From an uncultured Oscillospiraceae bacterium (GTDB lineage: Bacteria; Bacillota; Clostridia; Oscillospirales; Oscillospiraceae), in assembly GCA_934597165.1 (NCBI GenBank), contig CAKTQP010000008.1, positions 1-64,000 on the forward strand: a stretch of 64,000 nucleotides of DNA. The letters run 5' to 3'. This document shows, one piece after another, positions 25,531 to 32,781 of the stretch. How positions within the stretch are numbered: the stretch's first letter is position 1; every line of letters starts with the position of its first letter. The notes beneath the pieces were generated by a model. It was not told the origin of the DNA. It saw nothing but the letters and a program-made list of their open reading frames with translations, and ran no database searches. Position numbers and translations under genes: made by a program.

Positions 25531-25640
25531 CGACTGGTTTCCAAACCCGGTCCAACCGGCCAGGGACAAGTACAGCCCTGTGCCGCTGTGTGGCGCGAAA
25601 CAGCGCCATACTCTAAATACCAAAATGGAGGCAACTACAT
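25531..25640 (+). promoter_or_regulatory. Structured leader of queT, probable preQ1 riboswitch
   Basis: About 110 bases lie between the transcription start and the ATG. Hairpins seen are GACTGG/CCGGTC (25532 onward), CAGGG/CCCTG and GGCGC/GCGCC, followed by TGGAGG. No terminator is present, so control would be translational. PreQ1-III riboswitches are known upstream of queT in Ruminococcaceae; the class here is inferred from the gene, not from a matched consensus. Confidence 0.5.
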
Positions 25641-26165
25641 ATGAAACAACGAAACCAGATGGCAAAACTCTGCCTGGGCGCGGTCATCGCCGCCCTCTAC
25701 ACCGTCCTGACGCTGGCCCTGCCCGTCCTGTCCTTTGGTCCTGTCCAGTTCCGGCTGGCGGAGGGGATGACCGTGTTGGCGTGGCTCTGTCCGGAGGCCA
25801 TCCCCGGCCTGACCTTGGGCTGTTTCCTCTCCAACCTCATCGGCTCTCCCTACGCCTTGGATTGGATCATGGGTACCCTGGCTACCTTTATCGCCGCCCT
25901 GTGGACAGCGCGCGTCCCCAAACGCTGGATTGCGCCCATCCCGCCGGTGCTGTGCAACATGGTCATCGTCGGCGCGGAGATCGCCTGGTTCGAGACCAAC
26001 GGCTTCGGCGCAGCATTTTGGACGGCCTGGGCGTGGAACGGGCTCACCGTGGGCATCGGCGAAGCGGCCGCCTGCGGCCTGGTGGGGACGCTGCTGCTGC
26101 GGGTGCTGCCCCGCATCCCGGCCCTGCGCGACCTGATGCGGCAGGAACGGTTGAGCGAGATCTGA
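25641..26165 (+). CDS. queT: QueT family transporter (queuosine precursor S component)
   Basis: A 174-residue ECF-type substrate-binding membrane protein that imports a queuosine precursor such as preQ1. Diagnostic stretches are KLCLGAVIAALYTVLTLAL, FGPVQFRLAEGMTVLAW and GCFLSNLIGSPYALDW, which define the QueT family. About five to six helices are seen. TGGAGG lies upstream of the ATG. It needs the shared EcfAT module, which is not in this window. A structured leader of preQ1-riboswitch type precedes it. Confidence 0.92.
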   Translation: MKQRNQMAKLCLGAVIAALYTVLTLALPVLSFGPVQFRLAEGMTVLAWLCPEAIPGLTLGCFLSNLIGSPYALDWIMGTLATFIAALWTARVPKRWIAPIPPVLCNMVIVGAEIAWFETNGFGAAFWTAWAWNGLTVGIGEAAACGLVGTLLLRVLPRIPALRDLMRQERLSEI

Positions 26166-26262
26166 CCGCTGCCTGTCCGGTTTTTGACCCACCCTTTGTG
26201 ATAGACTGGAGAAAATCAAAGGGCGAGGATCGGAGGAAACGGCGCGGAACCGGAAAAAATCC

Positions 26263-26290
26263 TTGACAAATCGCTGTTTTATGGTAAAAT
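26263..26290 (+). promoter_or_regulatory. Promoter of rpsF-ssb-rpsR
   Basis: TTGACA (26263-26268), a 16-bp spacer and TAAAAT (26285-26290). The leader of about 75 bases before rpsF contains a 7-bp hairpin CCTCTGC/GCAGAGG; I did not find the S6:S18 binding motif with confidence. Confidence 0.8.
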
Positions 26291-26372
26291 AGTTAGGTCT
26301 GCAAATAGATGCAGGCATCCCTTTCCTCTGCCAGAGAGCAGAGGACATATGTCCATAAGGAGGTGCAAAAAC

Positions 26373-26669
26373 ATGGCAAAACTCGGTGGTAAGTACGAAA
26401 CTATTTTCGTCGTTGATTCTACTCTGACTGATGAGGCAACCGCAGCCATCGTGGAAAAGTTCAAGACCCTGGTGGAGCAGAATGCAACCCTGGGTGAAGT
26501 GAACGAATGGGGCAAGCGCCGTCTGGCTTATCCCATCAACCACAAGAACGAGGGTTACTACGTCCTGATGACCTTTGAGTCCAAGACTGATTTCCCCGCA
26601 GAACTGACCCGTATTTACAACATTACCGACGGCATTATCCGCGCCATCGTGGTCGAACAGCCCGAATAA
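26373..26669 (+). CDS. rpsF: 30S ribosomal protein S6
   Basis: A 98-residue ribosomal protein that binds the central domain of 16S rRNA together with S18. Family marks are KYETIFVVDSTLTDE at the N-terminus, GKRRLAYPINHKNEGYYVL in the middle and a hydrophobic end (IIRAIVVEQ). AAGGAGG sits eight bases before the ATG at 26373. The order rpsF-ssb-rpsR is the standard bacterial operon, and 12 bases separate it from ssb. Confidence 0.97.
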   Translation: MAKLGGKYETIFVVDSTLTDEATAAIVEKFKTLVEQNATLGEVNEWGKRRLAYPINHKNEGYYVLMTFESKTDFPAELTRIYNITDGIIRAIVVEQPE

Positions 26670-26681
26670 GGAGGCGCTCTA

Positions 26682-27191
26682 GTGCTTAACAAGGTATTTC
26701 TGCAGGGTCGGCTGGTAGCAGACCCCGAATTGCGCCACACCCAGCAGGGGACGCCGGTGGCATCCTATCGCTTGGCTGTGGATCGGGGTTACAAGAGCAA
26801 AGACCCCAACGCCCAGAATGCAGACTTCATCAACGTCGTGTCCTGGCGCAATACAGCGGAGTTTGTCTCCCGCTACTTTACCAAAGGCCGTATGATGCTG
26901 GTGGAAGGCCGCCTGCAGATGCGTGACTACACTGACCGGGATGGCAATCGCCGGGTGGCAGCAGAGGTCGTGACGGATAACGTCTTCTTCTGCGACTCCC
27001 CCCGTCGAGACGGCCAGCCTTCCGGCGGCGCGCCCTATGGCGCTCCCCAGGGCGGCTACGATCCCTATGGCGCAGCCCCTGCCGCCCCCGCAGGCGGTTC
27101 CGGCACCTATGCGCCCCCCGCGAACTTCGGCGCTCCCGACAGCGGCGGCTTCGCGGAACTGAGCGATAATGACGGCGAACTGCCGTTCTAA
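26682..27191 (+). CDS. ssb: Single-stranded DNA-binding protein
   Basis: A 169-residue protein that coats single-stranded DNA in replication, recombination and repair. The N-terminal OB fold (about 1-105) starts MLNKVFLQGRLVADPELR and includes NVVSWRNTAEFVSRYF. A flexible linker rich in Gly, Pro, Tyr and Ala follows, and the C-terminus is the acidic partner-binding tip DNDGELPF. The start is GTG at 26682 with AAGGAGG upstream. It lies between S6 and S18. Confidence 0.97.
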   Translation: MLNKVFLQGRLVADPELRHTQQGTPVASYRLAVDRGYKSKDPNAQNADFINVVSWRNTAEFVSRYFTKGRMMLVEGRLQMRDYTDRDGNRRVAAEVVTDNVFFCDSPRRDGQPSGGAPYGAPQGGYDPYGAAPAAPAGGSGTYAPPANFGAPDSGGFAELSDNDGELPF

Positions 27192-27237
27192 ACGGATCAC
27201 TGTTGGGTGATCCCATCTCAATAAGGAGGTTTCTGTT

Positions 27238-27474
27238 ATGGCTTATGATAGAGGTCCTCGCGGCCGTAAGCGCAGAAAGGTTTGTTCCTTCTGCGTGGAC
27301 AAGGTCCAGCAGATCGATTATAAGGATACCGCAAAACTGCGCCGTTACATTTCCGAGCGCGGCAAGATCCTGCCCCGTCGTACCACCGGCACCTGTGCCA
27401 TGCATCAGCGTCAGCTGACCGTCGCCATCAAGCGCGCCCGTCAGATCGCCCTGCTGCCCTACGTGGCTGACTAA
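27238..27474 (+). CDS. rpsR: 30S ribosomal protein S18
   Basis: A 78-residue ribosomal protein partnering S6. KRRKVCSFC, with a later CAMH, provides the cysteine/histidine set of the zinc-binding (C+) form. IDYKDTAKLRRYISERGKI and TGTCAMHQRQLTVAIKRARQ are the family core. AAGGAGG precedes the ATG, and a strong terminator follows and ends the operon. Retaining the C+ form makes the gene zinc-dependent; a zinc-free paralogue may exist elsewhere. Confidence 0.97.
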   Translation: MAYDRGPRGRKRRKVCSFCVDKVQQIDYKDTAKLRRYISERGKILPRRTTGTCAMHQRQLTVAIKRARQIALLPYVAD

Positions 27475-27497
27475 GCAGATCGTTTTTCCGATCATCC

Positions 27498-27531
27498 AAA
27501 ACCCGTCAATCCTTGGATTGACGGGTTTTTT
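27498..27531 (+). terminator. Terminator of the rpsF operon
   Basis: A stem of at least 12 bp, AAAACCCGTCAAT with ATTGACGGGTTTT, followed by further T. Confidence 0.92.
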
Positions 27532-27545
27532 GTGTCTGCTCACTC

Positions 27546-27574
27546 TTGCGACCCTTCGAAAAAATGCGTAAAAT
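27546..27574 (+). promoter_or_regulatory. Promoter of the DMT transporter at 27.6 kb
   Basis: TTGCGA (27546-27551), a 17-bp spacer and TAAAAT (27569-27574). Confidence 0.65.
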
Positions 27575-27616
27575 ACAGATAACCCCATGAAACCGAGAGA
27601 GAAGTCGAGAAAGCCT

Positions 27617-28504
27617 ATGTATTCCAACCTGAAAACCTACCTGATCCTGTTCGGCGGCGTCTTCGCCCTGTCCACCTCCGCCATCTTCGTCAAGCTGGCC
27701 GACGCCCCCTCTGGCGTCACCGCTTTTTACCGCCTCTTCCTGGCTGCCCTTGCGCTGCTCCCGTTTCTGCTGTTCCGGAGAGAGGCGAGAGCGGAGGTGC
27801 GAGGACTGAGCGGAGGACAGTGGAGAAAAATCATCGCGGCCGGACTGTTCTTGGCACTGCACTACGTGATGTGGTTCGAGTCCCTGCGCTTTACCTCCAT
27901 CGCCAGCTCTACCGTGCTGGTCTGCTTGCAGCCCCTCTTTTCCCTGGCGCTGGAACGAGTCATCTTGAAAAGCAAGCTCAAGCCCACCGCTGTCTGTGGC
28001 TGTGCCATCGCCCTGCTGGGCAGCGTCATCATTGGGTTCGGCGACTTTCAGATCAGCGGCATGAGCCTGTTGGGGGACGTGCTGGCCTTTCTGGCGGCGG
28101 GGGTCATCTCCTGCTACTTCTTCATCGGCCAAACCGTCCGGCAGGAGGTCTCCGCGGTCACTTACTCCGTCTTGAGTTATCTCGCCAGCGCCGTCGCCTT
28201 GGCCGCGTATACGATACTCCAGGGAAATCCCTTTGTGGGCTACACAGAAGAGACTTGGTGGGCCTTTCTCGGCCTGGCGCTGCTGTCCACCATCGGAGGA
28301 CAGTTCGTATTCAACCTCCTGCTCAAAAAACTCCCCGCCTCGGCGGTCACCATGAGCATCCTAGGCGAACCCATCGGCACCTGCATCCTAGCCTACCTGT
28401 TCCTCCACGAGTCCATCTCCCTGCGGCAACTGGTGGGGATTGCAGTCATCATCGGCGGCTTGAGCATCTATTTTGTCCTGCCGGAGCGGAAAGCTGCTTG
28501 TTGA
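27617..28504 (+). CDS. EamA/DMT family transporter
   Basis: A 295-residue membrane protein with two EamA repeats and about ten helices, exporting or importing small metabolites of unknown identity. LSTSAIFVKLADAPSGVTAFYR opens the first repeat (the string shown to 20 residues is LSTSAIFVKLADAPSGVTAF) and ILGEPIGTCILAYLFLHE the second. The start at 27617 is preferred because the ATG ten codons earlier lies only about six bases after the predicted transcription start and has no ribosome site. It is a single-gene transcript ending in a hairpin. Confidence 0.88.
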   Translation: MYSNLKTYLILFGGVFALSTSAIFVKLADAPSGVTAFYRLFLAALALLPFLLFRREARAEVRGLSGGQWRKIIAAGLFLALHYVMWFESLRFTSIASSTVLVCLQPLFSLALERVILKSKLKPTAVCGCAIALLGSVIIGFGDFQISGMSLLGDVLAFLAAGVISCYFFIGQTVRQEVSAVTYSVLSYLASAVALAAYTILQGNPFVGYTEETWWAFLGLALLSTIGGQFVFNLLLKKLPASAVTMSILGEPIGTCILAYLFLHESISLRQLVGIAVIIGGLSIYFVLPERKAAC

Positions 28505-28514
28505 AAAGAAAAAT

Positions 28515-28550
28515 GACTACGCAATGCCATTGCATGATGTAGTCGTTTTT
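28515..28550 (+). terminator. Terminator of the DMT gene
   Basis: GACTAC pairs with GTAGTC (28515-28520 with 28539-28544) around an inner GCAAT/ATTGC stem, then GTTTTT. Confidence 0.7.
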
Positions 28551-28674
28551 AGGGGGTAATTCGTGACCCGCAATTTGAAGGAGAAGAAGAGAAAACTGTC
28601 ATGTGCCGAAGAAAGGATGGAGAAATTCGGCATGATCGTAGAAAGTGGGTATATATTTTTGGTTACTTTTACAT

Positions 28675-28686
28675 CCCCCTAGGGGG
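28675..28686. promoter_or_regulatory. CCCCCT/AGGGGG palindrome, candidate metal-repressor operator
   Basis: A perfect 12-bp palindrome immediately upstream of the -35 of the next promoter. It resembles the G/C-tract operators of CsoR/FrmR-type repressors (TACCCCCTAGGGGGTA-like). No such repressor is encoded in the window. Confidence 0.45.
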
Positions 28687-28687
28687 C

Positions 28688-28715
28688 TTTGAAAAAAGAG
28701 GAAAGGCACTATAAT
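28688..28715 (+). promoter_or_regulatory. Promoter of the two small membrane protein genes
   Basis: TTTGAA (28688-28693), a 16-bp spacer and TATAAT (28710-28715). It directly abuts the palindrome. Confidence 0.65.
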
Positions 28716-28781
28716 GAATATATAGAGAGACGCGTTCCCTTACAACAATCAATAGAAAAGAGATTGAGGAGGAAATCAAAA

Positions 28782-29171
28782 ATGGCTTGTTTTTTGGTTC
28801 CGGTAGCAGAGGCCGCAGTGGTAACGGCTGCTACTCAGGTGGTTAAAATGAAAGAAAAGAAACAGGAAACTGCACATACGACGGAGGAAACGGCAATCCC
28901 GCTCTCCCGTAAGCTCCAGTGGCTCTGCAATCTGCTGTGGGGTGGCGCCCTGTTGCTGGCCTTTGAACACCTGTGGCATGGCGAGGTTGTGCCCTGGTTC
29001 CCCTTCCTGACGGCGGCAAGCGACCCGGCAGAAACAGCAATCATGCTCTCGGAGATGAGCTCGGTTGGCGTCACCATGGCGGTGTTGGTCACAGCTGTGT
29101 GGGTCGGTATGCTGGTAGTTTGCAATGTGCTGTTAAAGCGGGCACGAAAGCACACGAGCATTGCGCAATAA
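28782..29171 (+). CDS. Uncharacterised membrane protein
   Basis: A 129-residue protein without a family I can name. It starts MACFLVPVAEAAVVTAATQV, a mildly hydrophobic segment with small residues, then a charged linker (KMKEKKQETAHTTEE) and two clear membrane helices (about residues 43-60 and 93-115), ending in a basic tail. GAGGAGG precedes the ATG at 28782. The next membrane gene starts 12 bp downstream, so the two are an operon. The promoter has a CsoR-like palindrome, which hints at control by metal or sulfur stress. Confidence 0.75.
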   Translation: MACFLVPVAEAAVVTAATQVVKMKEKKQETAHTTEETAIPLSRKLQWLCNLLWGGALLLAFEHLWHGEVVPWFPFLTAASDPAETAIMLSEMSSVGVTMAVLVTAVWVGMLVVCNVLLKRARKHTSIAQ

Positions 29172-29183
29172 GGAGGGCTTTTT

Positions 29184-29498
29184 ATGACACTATTGACAAC
29201 GGTATTCGCCGCAGTGATTGCAACTGTGGTCTGGTATAAAAAAGCGCCGAATGACGAGTATAAGGTGAGTGTCCTGTGCTTCTTGTATTGGGGCGCGTCC
29301 ATCATGTGGCTGGTAGATGCCATCTTTGAATACGCGGAGCTTCATGCGGAATACTTCACCCCGGCTCCCATGGATATGCTCAATGACTTCTTCCTCGGAC
29401 TGTCTGTTGTAGCATTGGGACTGATTGTCTGGCTGGTGGTTCTTCTGGTCAAAGATCCCAAGGGTGTTGTAAAGGCAGCACTGTTAAAGAAAAAGTAA
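29184..29498 (+). CDS. Uncharacterised small membrane protein
   Basis: A 104-residue protein with three hydrophobic helices: residues 1-18, about 28-48 (VLCFLYWGASIMWLVDAIFE) and about 68-90 (FFLGLSVVALGLIVWLVVLL), and a lysine-rich end. It is not recognised as a named family. AAGGAGG lies eight bases before the ATG. It is the second gene of the operon with the 129-residue membrane protein and probably acts with it. Both have somewhat lower GC than most neighbours. Confidence 0.75.
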   Translation: MTLLTTVFAAVIATVVWYKKAPNDEYKVSVLCFLYWGASIMWLVDAIFEYAELHAEYFTPAPMDMLNDFFLGLSVVALGLIVWLVVLLVKDPKGVVKAALLKKK

Positions 29499-29554
29499 AC
29501 ACGATCCAACGTACGAAACGATTGCATTGCTTCCCTCTATCACGTTGGCAAAAG

Positions 29555-29593
29555 GACTGCTGCAGGATGATGCTCTTGCAGCAGTCGGTTTTT
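29555..29593. terminator. Bidirectional terminator between convergent genes
   Basis: A 10-bp perfect stem (29555-29564 with 29577-29586), T-rich on the right and, on the minus strand, followed by CTTTT. Confidence 0.85.
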
Positions 29594-29596
29594 CGC

Positions 29597-30472
29597 TTAT
29601 AGCCCCGTAAAGTCAAAGTCCGGGATAAACTGATCGCTGGCCGCGCTCTGCTCCTGCACAAACCCGTCCAACCCCAGCAGCTCCATATACTCCGCCGCCT
29701 TCCGCGCCTCGCCCTTCCTGAGCCGCCGGTTGATCTCCGGATATTCCGCCGCCTTGCCCCAGGGAAGATACTGACTCATCAGGGAGAACAGCACCTGCCC
29801 CGGTTCAAAATGCTCCGCCACCCAGTCCATCACGTCCTTGGCACCAGACAGCTGACCGGGCAGCACCAAATGTCGGATGATGATCCCCTTTTTCAGGGTG
29901 CCATCCGCAGCATATTCCACCGGCCCCACCTGCCGGAACATCTCCACAATGGCGGCAGTAGCCACCTCCGGATAGTCAGGCGCGGCGGAGTACCGCTGCG
30001 CCACGTCGGCGTTCAGATATTTCAGGTCCGGCAGATAGATGTCCACCTTTCCCTCCAGTGCCCGCAGGGTCTCCAGCTTCTCATACCCGCCCGTGTTCCA
30101 CACCACCGGCACCGGCAGCGGCTCCTGCAGCACGTCTAGGAGCACGTGGGTGTAGTGGGTGGGGGTGACGAAATTGATGTTGTGGGCGCCCTGGTCCATG
30201 AGCTGGAAACAGAGGGCGCGCAGACGCTCCGGCGTGATGGCCTTGCCCCGACCCTCGTGGCTGATGGGCTCGTTCTGGCAGAACACGCATTGCAAGGGAC
30301 AGCCGGAGAAAAAGATGGTGCCGCTGCCCCGGGTACCGGAGATAGGCGGTTCCTCCCACTGATGCAGTGCCGCCCGTGCAGCCACCGGCAGGGCAGGCAT
30401 CCCACACAAGCCACCGCCTTCCGTATCTGTGCGCAGGGCGTTGCAGTTGCGGGGACAGAGATTGCAGATCAT
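29597..30472 (-). CDS. Radical SAM protein, PflA-like (TM-type activating enzyme family)
   Basis: A 291-residue protein. The radical SAM cluster motif CxxxCxxC is at Cys58, Cys62 and Cys65 (FSGCPLQCVFCQN). A second cysteine group at the N-terminus (Cys3, Cys6, Cys10 and Cys23, in MICNLCPRNC...GLCG) is typical of the family annotated as putative pyruvate formate-lyase activating enzyme-like. The actual substrate is unknown. The ATG at 30472 overlaps the mutY stop (ATGA) and has GGAGG seven bases upstream, so it is translationally coupled to mutY. Confidence 0.85.
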   Translation of the reverse strand: MICNLCPRNCNALRTDTEGGGLCGMPALPVAARAALHQWEEPPISGTRGSGTIFFSGCPLQCVFCQNEPISHEGRGKAITPERLRALCFQLMDQGAHNINFVTPTHYTHVLLDVLQEPLPVPVVWNTGGYEKLETLRALEGKVDIYLPDLKYLNADVAQRYSAAPDYPEVATAAIVEMFRQVGPVEYAADGTLKKGIIIRHLVLPGQLSGAKDVMDWVAEHFEPGQVLFSLMSQYLPWGKAAEYPEINRRLRKGEARKAAEYMELLGLDGFVQEQSAASDQFIPDFDFTGL

Positions 30473-31539
30473 GATAGCCCTCCTCTCCATTGGGCAAAAT
30501 AAGCCTCTACCGTGGGCAAAAAGGCGGAGAACGCATTGGGGACGGCATAGGTCTCCCGCAGCGCCTGTTCGTCCGCCCATACCCAACCATCTGGCAAGGT
30601 GTCATCAGTCAGGACAAGCTGTTTTCCTGTCATATGCCACTCCCGGTGAGTGAAGATGTGCCGTCCCGCACCGCAGACCTCCGCCTGAGTCAAATCCAAC
30701 CCCCAGCCGTCCGATTCAGCAGACCCGACCACTTCATTGGGAAACTCCCACAGCCCCGCCAGCAACCCCTTGGCAGGACGACGGCGGAGGGCGACTTGTC
30801 CGCCGTAGAACAACAGATACACCGTCCGTTCCTCCATCTTCCGTGGCTTTTTCGCACCCTTTACGGGGATCACATCGGTCTTCCCCTCCAAATGCGCCAC
30901 ACAGAACCCACAGGCCGGACAGTGCCCACAGTCCGGCGCACCGTTGGGCAGGCACACCAGGGCGCCCAGCTCCATCAACGCCTGGTTGAAGTCCCCAGGG
31001 GCTCCCAAGGGCATGACCTCCGCCAGAGCGGCACGGACGGCCTTTTTGGTGGCTGCCTGTGAGATGTCCGAAGGGTTGCCGGTGATGCGGGTGACCACCC
31101 GAAGGACGTTGCCATCCACCGCCGGTTCCGGCAGCCCGAAAGCGATGGAGGCGATGGCGCCGGCAGTGTAGTCCCCCACGCCAGCCAGGGAGAGCAGGTC
31201 GTCATAGGTGCTGGGGAATTGCCCCCCAAACTGCTCCATGACCTGGCGCGCAGCCTTTTGCAGGTTCCGCGCCCGATTGTAATAGCCCAAACCCTGCCAC
31301 AGCTTCAACAGCTGATCCTCTTCCACCTCTGCCAAATCCGCCACCGTAGGCAGCGCCTCCATAAACCGCTGATAGTAACCCAGCACAGCCGCCACACGGG
31401 TCTGCTGGAGCATGATCTCAGACACCCACACATGGTATGGGGTGGGGTCGCTGCGCCAGGGCAGCGTGCGGTGGTTGTCGCGGAACCATTCCAGCAGGGG
31501 GAGGATGAGATTGGAGAGGGGGGAAATGCGTTCATTCAT
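30469..31539 (-). CDS. mutY: Adenine DNA glycosylase MutY
   Basis: A 356-residue base-excision enzyme that removes adenine mispaired with 8-oxoguanine. Glu41 (SEIMLQQTRV) and Asp143 (AVDGNVLRV) are the catalytic pair, and the helix-hairpin-helix is GVGDYTAGAI at 121-130. The 4Fe-4S cysteines are Cys197, Cys205, Cys208 and Cys214, with spacing 7-2-5 rather than the enterobacterial 6-2-5, as in other Clostridia. A NUDIX-like 8-oxoG recognition domain forms the C-terminus (from about 230). GGAGG precedes the ATG. Confidence 0.95.
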   Translation of the reverse strand: MNERISPLSNLILPLLEWFRDNHRTLPWRSDPTPYHVWVSEIMLQQTRVAAVLGYYQRFMEALPTVADLAEVEEDQLLKLWQGLGYYNRARNLQKAARQVMEQFGGQFPSTYDDLLSLAGVGDYTAGAIASIAFGLPEPAVDGNVLRVVTRITGNPSDISQAATKKAVRAALAEVMPLGAPGDFNQALMELGALVCLPNGAPDCGHCPACGFCVAHLEGKTDVIPVKGAKKPRKMEERTVYLLFYGGQVALRRRPAKGLLAGLWEFPNEVVGSAESDGWGLDLTQAEVCGAGRHIFTHREWHMTGKQLVLTDDTLPDGWVWADEQALRETYAVPNAFSAFLPTVEAYFAQWRGGLS

Positions 31540-31571
31540 AAGGGAAAAAACCTCCGATTTCTATGGAGATT

Positions 31572-31600
31572 ATTATACCGAGGAATGGGATGCTTTGCAA
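31572..31600 (-). promoter_or_regulatory. Promoter of mutY
   Basis: TTGCAA (31595-31600), a 17-bp spacer and TATAAT (31572-31577) on the minus strand. Confidence 0.8.
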
Positions 31601-31605
31601 TGTGT

Positions 31606-31634
31606 TTGACAGGCGGGGCAAGCTGTGGTAATAT
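31606..31634 (+). promoter_or_regulatory. Promoter of tRNA-Leu
   Basis: TTGACA (31606-31611), a 17-bp spacer and TAATAT (31629-31634). The mutY and tRNA promoters are back to back with five bases between their -35 boxes. The leader of roughly 95 bases before the tRNA contains no gene I can support. Confidence 0.85.
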
Positions 31635-31737
31635 AAACCATGTTCGCGGGTAAAGCGATATGCTCCGCCTCGGTTCCCTCGCCGTGTAAAAATCAGAGGG
31701 GTACAAAAATAGCGACAGGTCGTGCTGCCGCTCATAC

Positions 31738-31822
31738 GCGCCTGTGATGGAATTGGTAGACATGCGAGATTTAGGTTCTCGTGCAGCAATGCGTGTGGGT
31801 TCGAGTCCCTTCAGGCGTACCA
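31738..31822 (+). tRNA. tRNA-Leu(TAG)
   Basis: Acceptor GCGCCTG pairs with CAGGCGT (31812-31818), then A and an encoded CCA. The anticodon stem CGAGA/TCTCG (31765-31769, 31777-31781) closes a loop with anticodon TAG at 31772-31774. A long variable arm, as expected for leucine, follows. The T loop is the normal TTCGAGT, but the T stem has a G-T and a T-T pair at its outer end. Confidence 0.93.
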
Positions 31823-31825
31823 GAT

Positions 31826-31862
31826 AAAGCCACCGTGACGATGTTCTTGTCACGGTGGCTTT
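31826..31862. terminator. Terminator of tRNA-Leu
   Basis: A 14-bp perfect stem (31826-31839 with 31849-31862) with AAA and TTT at its base, usable from both sides. Confidence 0.8.
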
Positions 31863-31896
31863 CCGATTAAAACGATCTATGGCTCAAAACAGCTTA

Positions 31897-32583
31897 TTAG
31901 GCGTCTTGTTCAATGCAGTCCAAAAAACGCCCCATCAGCTCAAACCCGCGCCCGCTGACCGTTCCGATCGTGGCAATGCCCAGGATAGCTTTATTTCGCA
32001 TCACGTTTGAAACGGCGTCCTCATCTTTCTGAAGCATACAGTAATAATAGCGATCGCCATCCTTGCCGATCACGATACCAACGATTCTCGCGGCAAGTGT
32101 GTCATGTTGAATCGGCATATAGCAAAGTGCGACCGCTTCCCCTGTTGAGAGCGTGAGGATGCTTGTGTTCCATTGACACACATCCGTGTCGTCCTTTTGC
32201 AGATTTACCATGGTAGGCGTAAACCCAACGATCTGCGGGTTATGGCAGAATGATAGGTATGCGTTAGCGAAAAAATCGTGGAGTAACCCTGCATCGTTCG
32301 ACTGGACGAGCTGCACAAATTCGTCGTGTGCCAAGCGCGTGATGTCAAATATGGCCCCGGATGCGAAGGGTTCCGATGGAGGCTGTTCGCTCACTACTTT
32401 TTCAAAGACCATTTTGATGGCATCTTCTCTTTTGATGGCGCCTTTCATCATTTGCTCATGGGCCATTTTGATGGTGCCGTCGATGGCATCTTCTTTTTCG
32501 CTGGCAGGCTGTGTGGTTACAGGTGGTGTGTTTGCTGCTGAGGCCGGTGCTTTTTTCTTCTTGAAAAAATGAAAAAACGCCAC
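31897..32583 (-). CDS. Uncharacterised protein, 228 residues
   Basis: A soluble protein I do not recognise. It begins with a very basic segment (MAFFHFFKKKKAP), followed by a Pro/Thr/Ala linker to about residue 30 and an alpha/beta body. There is no signal peptide, membrane helix or known motif. The start is GTG at 32583, with GGGGG six bases upstream. The gene has its own consensus promoter in AT-rich DNA and is monocistronic, and its base composition is lower in GC than its neighbours. It could be a recent arrival; no function can be proposed. Confidence 0.7.
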   Translation of the reverse strand: MAFFHFFKKKKAPASAANTPPVTTQPASEKEDAIDGTIKMAHEQMMKGAIKREDAIKMVFEKVVSEQPPSEPFASGAIFDITRLAHDEFVQLVQSNDAGLLHDFFANAYLSFCHNPQIVGFTPTMVNLQKDDTDVCQWNTSILTLSTGEAVALCYMPIQHDTLAARIVGIVIGKDGDRYYYCMLQKDEDAVSNVMRNKAILGIATIGTVSGRGFELMGRFLDCIEQDA

Positions 32584-32639
32584 AATTATCCCCCTCTTTT
32601 TCTCGTTTAGATGATTGCAATGGGAAAGTATATACCCAA

Positions 32640-32668
32640 AATATACACCAAACGACTGAAAAAGTCAA
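32640..32668 (-). promoter_or_regulatory. Promoter of the 228-residue protein gene
   Basis: TTGACT (32663-32668), a 17-bp spacer and TATATT (32640-32645) on the minus strand. Confidence 0.8.
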
Positions 32669-32745
32669 TATATAGAAAAAATATGCGATTAAGCCATAGA
32701 AAGGGAGCACCTGTCACACGAAAACAAATAAAGAGCCAAAAGAAA

Positions 32746-32777
32746 CCCTGCGGCAAGACAAACGTCTCACCGCAGGG
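32746..32777 (-). terminator. Terminator of the pyrE-radC-uvrBA group
   Basis: CCCTGCGG/CCGCAGGG with an inner GAGAC/GTCTT stem. On the minus strand TTTCTTTT follows. Confidence 0.8.
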
Positions 32778-32781
32778 CATT

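Noticed and set aside
26166..26262. A hairpin CCCTTTG/CAAAGGG after queT as terminator
   Set aside because: The 18-base loop and lack of a T run make it unconvincing; no clear terminator of queT was found.
28601..28714. A 37-codon frame between the DMT gene and the small membrane protein operon (MCRRKDGEI...)
   Set aside because: Its stop lies inside the TATAAT box of the next promoter and it runs through the CsoR-like palindrome; the only ribosome site is too far upstream.
31639..31746. A 36-codon frame in the tRNA-Leu leader
   Set aside because: It begins at the predicted transcription start without a ribosome site and ends inside the tRNA.
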